Assembly (NCBI RefSeq): GCF_029910095.1
Contig: NZ_CP094526.1
Span: 1,984,001-2,048,000, forward strand
Reading direction: 5' to 3'
From: Bradyrhizobium sp. ISRA464
GTDB lineage: Bacteria > Pseudomonadota > Alphaproteobacteria > Rhizobiales > Xanthobacteraceae
Length of the DNA stretch: 64,000 nt
Part shown: one piece after another, positions 61,840 to 64,000 of the stretch
Numbering within the stretch: the first letter of the stretch is position 1
Layout: each line of letters opens with the position of its first letter
The notes under the pieces: generated by a model
The model's database searches: none
Told to the model about the DNA's origin: nothing
What the model saw: only the letters and a program-made list of their open reading frames with translations
Program-made: the position numbers and the translations under genes

Positions 61840-62850
61840 TCAATGCGAGCGCGCAAGGCAGAACGCGACCACCCCTTCCAGCGCCGTCTTCATCGGCGAG
61901 GAGGGGAACAGCGCCAGCGCGTCGACGGCCATCGCGCCGTAATGCTGGGCGCGGCTGATCGTGTCTTCGAGGGCGCGGTGCTTGGTCATCAGGCCGATCG
62001 CGTGATCGAGATCGTTCGCACTGATCTCGCCGCGCTCGAGCGCGCGAATCCAGAACTTGCGCTCGGAGTCATTGCCGCGACGGAAGGCGAACACCACCGG
62101 CAGCGTGATCTTGCCCTCGCGGAAATCGTCGCCGACATTCTTGCCGAGCTTGGCGGACTTGCCGCCATAGTCGAGCACGTCGTCGACGAGCTGGAAGGCG
62201 ATGCCGAGATTCATGCCGACCGAGCGGCAGGCGGTCTGCTCTGCCTTGGGCCGGTTGGCGATCACGGGGCCGACCTCGCAGGCCGCGGCGAACAGCTCGG
62301 CGGTCTTGCCCCTGATCACGGCGAGATATTCGTCCTCGGTGGTCGCGGTGTTCTTGGCCGCCGCAAGCTGCATCACCTCGCCCTCGGCGATGGTGGCGGC
62401 GGCGGCCGACAGAATGTCGAGCGCGCGCAGCGAGCCGACCTCGACCATCATGCGGAAGGCCTGGCCGAGCAGGAAGTCGCCGACCAGCACGCTCGCCTCG
62501 TTGCCCCACAGCATGCGGGCCGAGAGCTTGCCGCGGCGCAGTTCGCTCTCGTCGACCACGTCGTCATGCAGCAGCGTCGCGGTGTGCATGAATTCGACTG
62601 CGGCGGCGAGCTTGATATGGCCGTCGCCGGAATAGTCGGAGAGCTGGGCCATCGCCAAGGTGAGCATCGGGCGCAGCCGTTTTCCCCCGGAGGAGATCAG
62701 ATGATTGGCGACCTCGGGGATCATGGTGACCTCGGAGCCGGTCCGCGAAATGATCGTCGCGTTGACGCGCTCCATGTCGGCGGCGACAAGCCCCACCAGC
62801 CCGTCGATCGAAGCATTGGACGGGCTTTCAAAGGGTACAATAACCGCCAC
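61840..62850 (-). CDS. Polyprenyl (octaprenyl/decaprenyl) diphosphate synthase
   Basis: 336 residues from GTG 62850, with GGAG eight bases upstream and homology starting at once (AVIVPFESPSNASIDGLVGL); the open frame further upstream is antisense to DUF2007. Substrate motif GGKRLRP at 55-61, first Asp-rich motif DDVVD at 96-100, second DDVLD at 223-227. It makes the long isoprenoid chain for ubiquinone in the cytoplasm or at the membrane. The DUF2007 gene is divergent, 135 bases away. Confidence 0.94.
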   Translation of the reverse strand: MAVIVPFESPSNASIDGLVGLVAADMERVNATIISRTGSEVTMIPEVANHLISSGGKRLRPMLTLAMAQLSDYSGDGHIKLAAAVEFMHTATLLHDDVVDESELRRGKLSARMLWGNEASVLVGDFLLGQAFRMMVEVGSLRALDILSAAAATIAEGEVMQLAAAKNTATTEDEYLAVIRGKTAELFAAACEVGPVIANRPKAEQTACRSVGMNLGIAFQLVDDVLDYGGKSAKLGKNVGDDFREGKITLPVVFAFRRGNDSERKFWIRALERGEISANDLDHAIGLMTKHRALEDTISRAQHYGAMAVDALALFPSSPMKTALEGVVAFCLARSH

Positions 62851-62985
62851 GCTGGTCTCCAATTTTGCCGAATTCGCACTATCCTCAGCTATAACATTAG
62901 AAACTGCGCGGTGAAGCGGCAAGGCCACGAAGTTGTTGACATGTGTTGCCGCGTCAGCACAGCCGGGTTCAGAGGAGAGCGTGAT

Positions 62986-63213
62986 TTGCGGGAATTGGTT
63001 CGAACCAACGACATGGTGCTGGTTTCCGCGGTCGGCGCGCTGCTCGACAGCGCTAACATCCATCACCTGGTGCTCGACCAGAACATGAGCATCATCGAGG
63101 GCTCGCTCGGCGTGCTGCCACGCCGGATCCTGGTGCATGAGGACGACAACCACCAGGCGCGCCAGCTTCTGACCGAGGCCGGCCTTGGCCATGAATTGCG
63201 GACCGATGAGTAG
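62986..63213 (+). CDS. DUF2007 family protein
   Basis: 75 residues from TTG 62986 with GAGGAG eight bases upstream; an ATG at 62941 would add 15 residues without homology. The body RTNDMVLVSAVGALLDSANI and VLDQNMSIIEGSLGVLPRRI plus the final DDNHQARQLLTEAG fit DUF2007 (putative signal-transducing, PII-like fold). It ends inside the start of the methyltransferase gene, so the two are coupled. Confidence 0.88.
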   Translation: MRELVRTNDMVLVSAVGALLDSANIHHLVLDQNMSIIEGSLGVLPRRILVHEDDNHQARQLLTEAGLGHELRTDE

Positions 63214-63973
63214 TCCGGCCACTGATGTCACCGAGGATGGATTCCTCGGCGGGCAATTGCGGTTGCGGCAGCCGCGCAGCGGTCATCGCGCCGGCCATGA
63301 CGCGATCCTGCTCGCCGCGGCCACGCCGGCGCGGTCGGGCGATCGCGTCGTCGATCTCGGTTCCGGCGTCGGCGCGGCGGGGCTGGCCGTGGCACGACGG
63401 ATCAGCGGAATCGATCTCGCACTGGTCGAAATCGACCCAACCCTGGCTGAGCTCGCGCGGAATAATGCCAGCGCCAACGCGATCATGGCCGACGTGGTCG
63501 TGCTCGATGTCGAGGCCGAGGCGTCGACGTTCGCCGCAGCCGGGCTCGGGCCCGATAGTGCCGATGTCGTGCTGATGAATCCGCCCTTCAACGATCCGGC
63601 CAGGCATCGCGCCTCGCCGGACAGCGTGCGGGAGCGCGCCCATGTCGCGACCACGACGACGCTGGAGAGCTGGGTTCATGTCGCGCGGCGGATTCTCAAG
63701 TCGAACGGGCGGCTTGCGATGATCTGGCGGGCCGACGGGATCGCCGAGGTTTTGGGCGCGCTCGGTCGCGGCTTTGGCAGCGTCGAGATCCTGCCCGTTC
63801 ACGCCGACGCGACGTCACCGGCGATCCGCATCCTGGTTCGCGCCACCAAGGGCGGACGGGCACCGACGCGGCTCCATGCCGCGCTGCTGCTCAATGATCA
63901 ATCAGGCATGCCCAACAAATGGGTGCAGGGAATTTTGGCTGGAAAGGAAGGATTGCCGATGGCGCGGCCGTAA
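63206..63973 (+). CDS. TrmN6-like methyltransferase
   Basis: 255 residues from ATG 63206, overlapping the DUF2007 stop. SAM site DLGSGVGAAGLAVA (50-63, GSGVG at 52-56), and motif IV NPPF at 125-128, the N6-adenine/glutamine type; DGFLGGQLRLRQPRSGHRAGHDAILLAA is the N-terminal pattern of tRNA1(Val) adenine-37 N6-methyltransferases. The tRNA target is by family resemblance only. It ends 27 bases before the window end. Confidence 0.88.
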   Translation: MSSPATDVTEDGFLGGQLRLRQPRSGHRAGHDAILLAAATPARSGDRVVDLGSGVGAAGLAVARRISGIDLALVEIDPTLAELARNNASANAIMADVVVLDVEAEASTFAAAGLGPDSADVVLMNPPFNDPARHRASPDSVRERAHVATTTTLESWVHVARRILKSNGRLAMIWRADGIAEVLGALGRGFGSVEILPVHADATSPAIRILVRATKGGRAPTRLHAALLLNDQSGMPNKWVQGILAGKEGLPMARP

Positions 63974-64000
63974 CGAGCAGGTCCGCTACCCGCGCCCTCA

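Noticed and set aside
62851..63231. N-terminal extension of the polyprenyl synthase frame to 463 residues
   Set aside because: The extra part is antisense to the DUF2007 gene. The GTG at 62850 has a ribosome site and matches the family start.
1..64000. tRNA, rRNA, prophage or CRISPR loci
   Set aside because: I looked for cloverleaf-like stretches, integrase genes and regular repeats and saw none. A scan with tRNAscan-SE and Infernal would settle it.

Overview
The window looks like a chromosomal segment of a Bradyrhizobium-type alphaproteobacterium (Hyphomicrobiales). The evidence is high GC, an enolase-superfamily enzyme that matches what I recall of Bradyrhizobium D-tartrate dehydratase at every catalytic position, a transaldolase/phosphoglucose isomerase fusion, a pqqABCDE operon, and many copies of the short palindromic repeats that litter Bradyrhizobium intergenic DNA. 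I found no rRNA, tRNA, CRISPR array, prophage or integrated plasmid. All assignments come from reading the sequence, without database searches.

Layout. (1) 1-6.7 kb, alpha-glucan/trehalose metabolism: treS (cut by the window edge) and a degenerate GlgE-like protein on the minus strand, divergent from malQ and a GH15 hydrolase. (2) 6.7-14.1 kb, one tightly packed minus-strand operon for the oxidative pentose-phosphate/Entner-Doudoroff entry: tal-pgi, gnd, zwf, pgl, gntK and a HAD phosphatase. (3) 14.3-15.4 kb, two small exported proteins. (4) 15.9-20.8 kb, the prkA-yeaH-spoVR stress module. (5) 21.0-27.1 kb, a branched-chain amino acid type binding protein, then a 2-oxoacid:ferredoxin oxidoreductase set (FAD/Fe-S subunit, korA, korB) with a possible iron-control operator upstream. 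(6) 27.3-30.6 kb, an alpha/beta-barrel protein and a caspase-fold protein that has lost both catalytic residues. (7) 30.9-35.3 kb, pqqABCDE plus a prolyl aminopeptidase, including a 26-residue pqqA. (8) 35.6-39.97 kb, a PQQ-type sorbosone dehydrogenase with a damaged 5' end, a frameshifted dihaem cytochrome c, an amidase, a glutathione peroxidase and its overlapping DUF3297 partner. (9) 40-46.8 kb, tarD, malonyl-CoA decarboxylase, a divergent AraC/MFS pair and a cyclase fused to an FGE-like domain. (10) 46.9-49.0 kb, a small mosaic: an IS3 transposase tail, an argC that looks transferred, and a 5'-truncated binding-protein gene. (11) 49.5-52.1 kb, a formate/nitrite channel followed by a PP2C-kinase fusion. 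(12) 52.3-61.0 kb, mixed metabolism (ModA-like protein, PHB depolymerase, GST, cupin, a second enolase-superfamily protein, a second amino-acid binding protein, an AraC regulator). (13) 61.0-61.84 kb, an 800-base non-coding block with a strongly foldable core. (14) 61.84-64 kb, polyprenyl diphosphate synthase, DUF2007 and a TrmN6-like methyltransferase.

The best candidates for something undescribed are the GlgE-like protein without its general acid and phosphate ligands, the pseudocaspase with a long proline tail, the cyclase-FGE fusion without copper cysteines, the channel/phosphatase-kinase pair, and the folded repeat near 61.5 kb.
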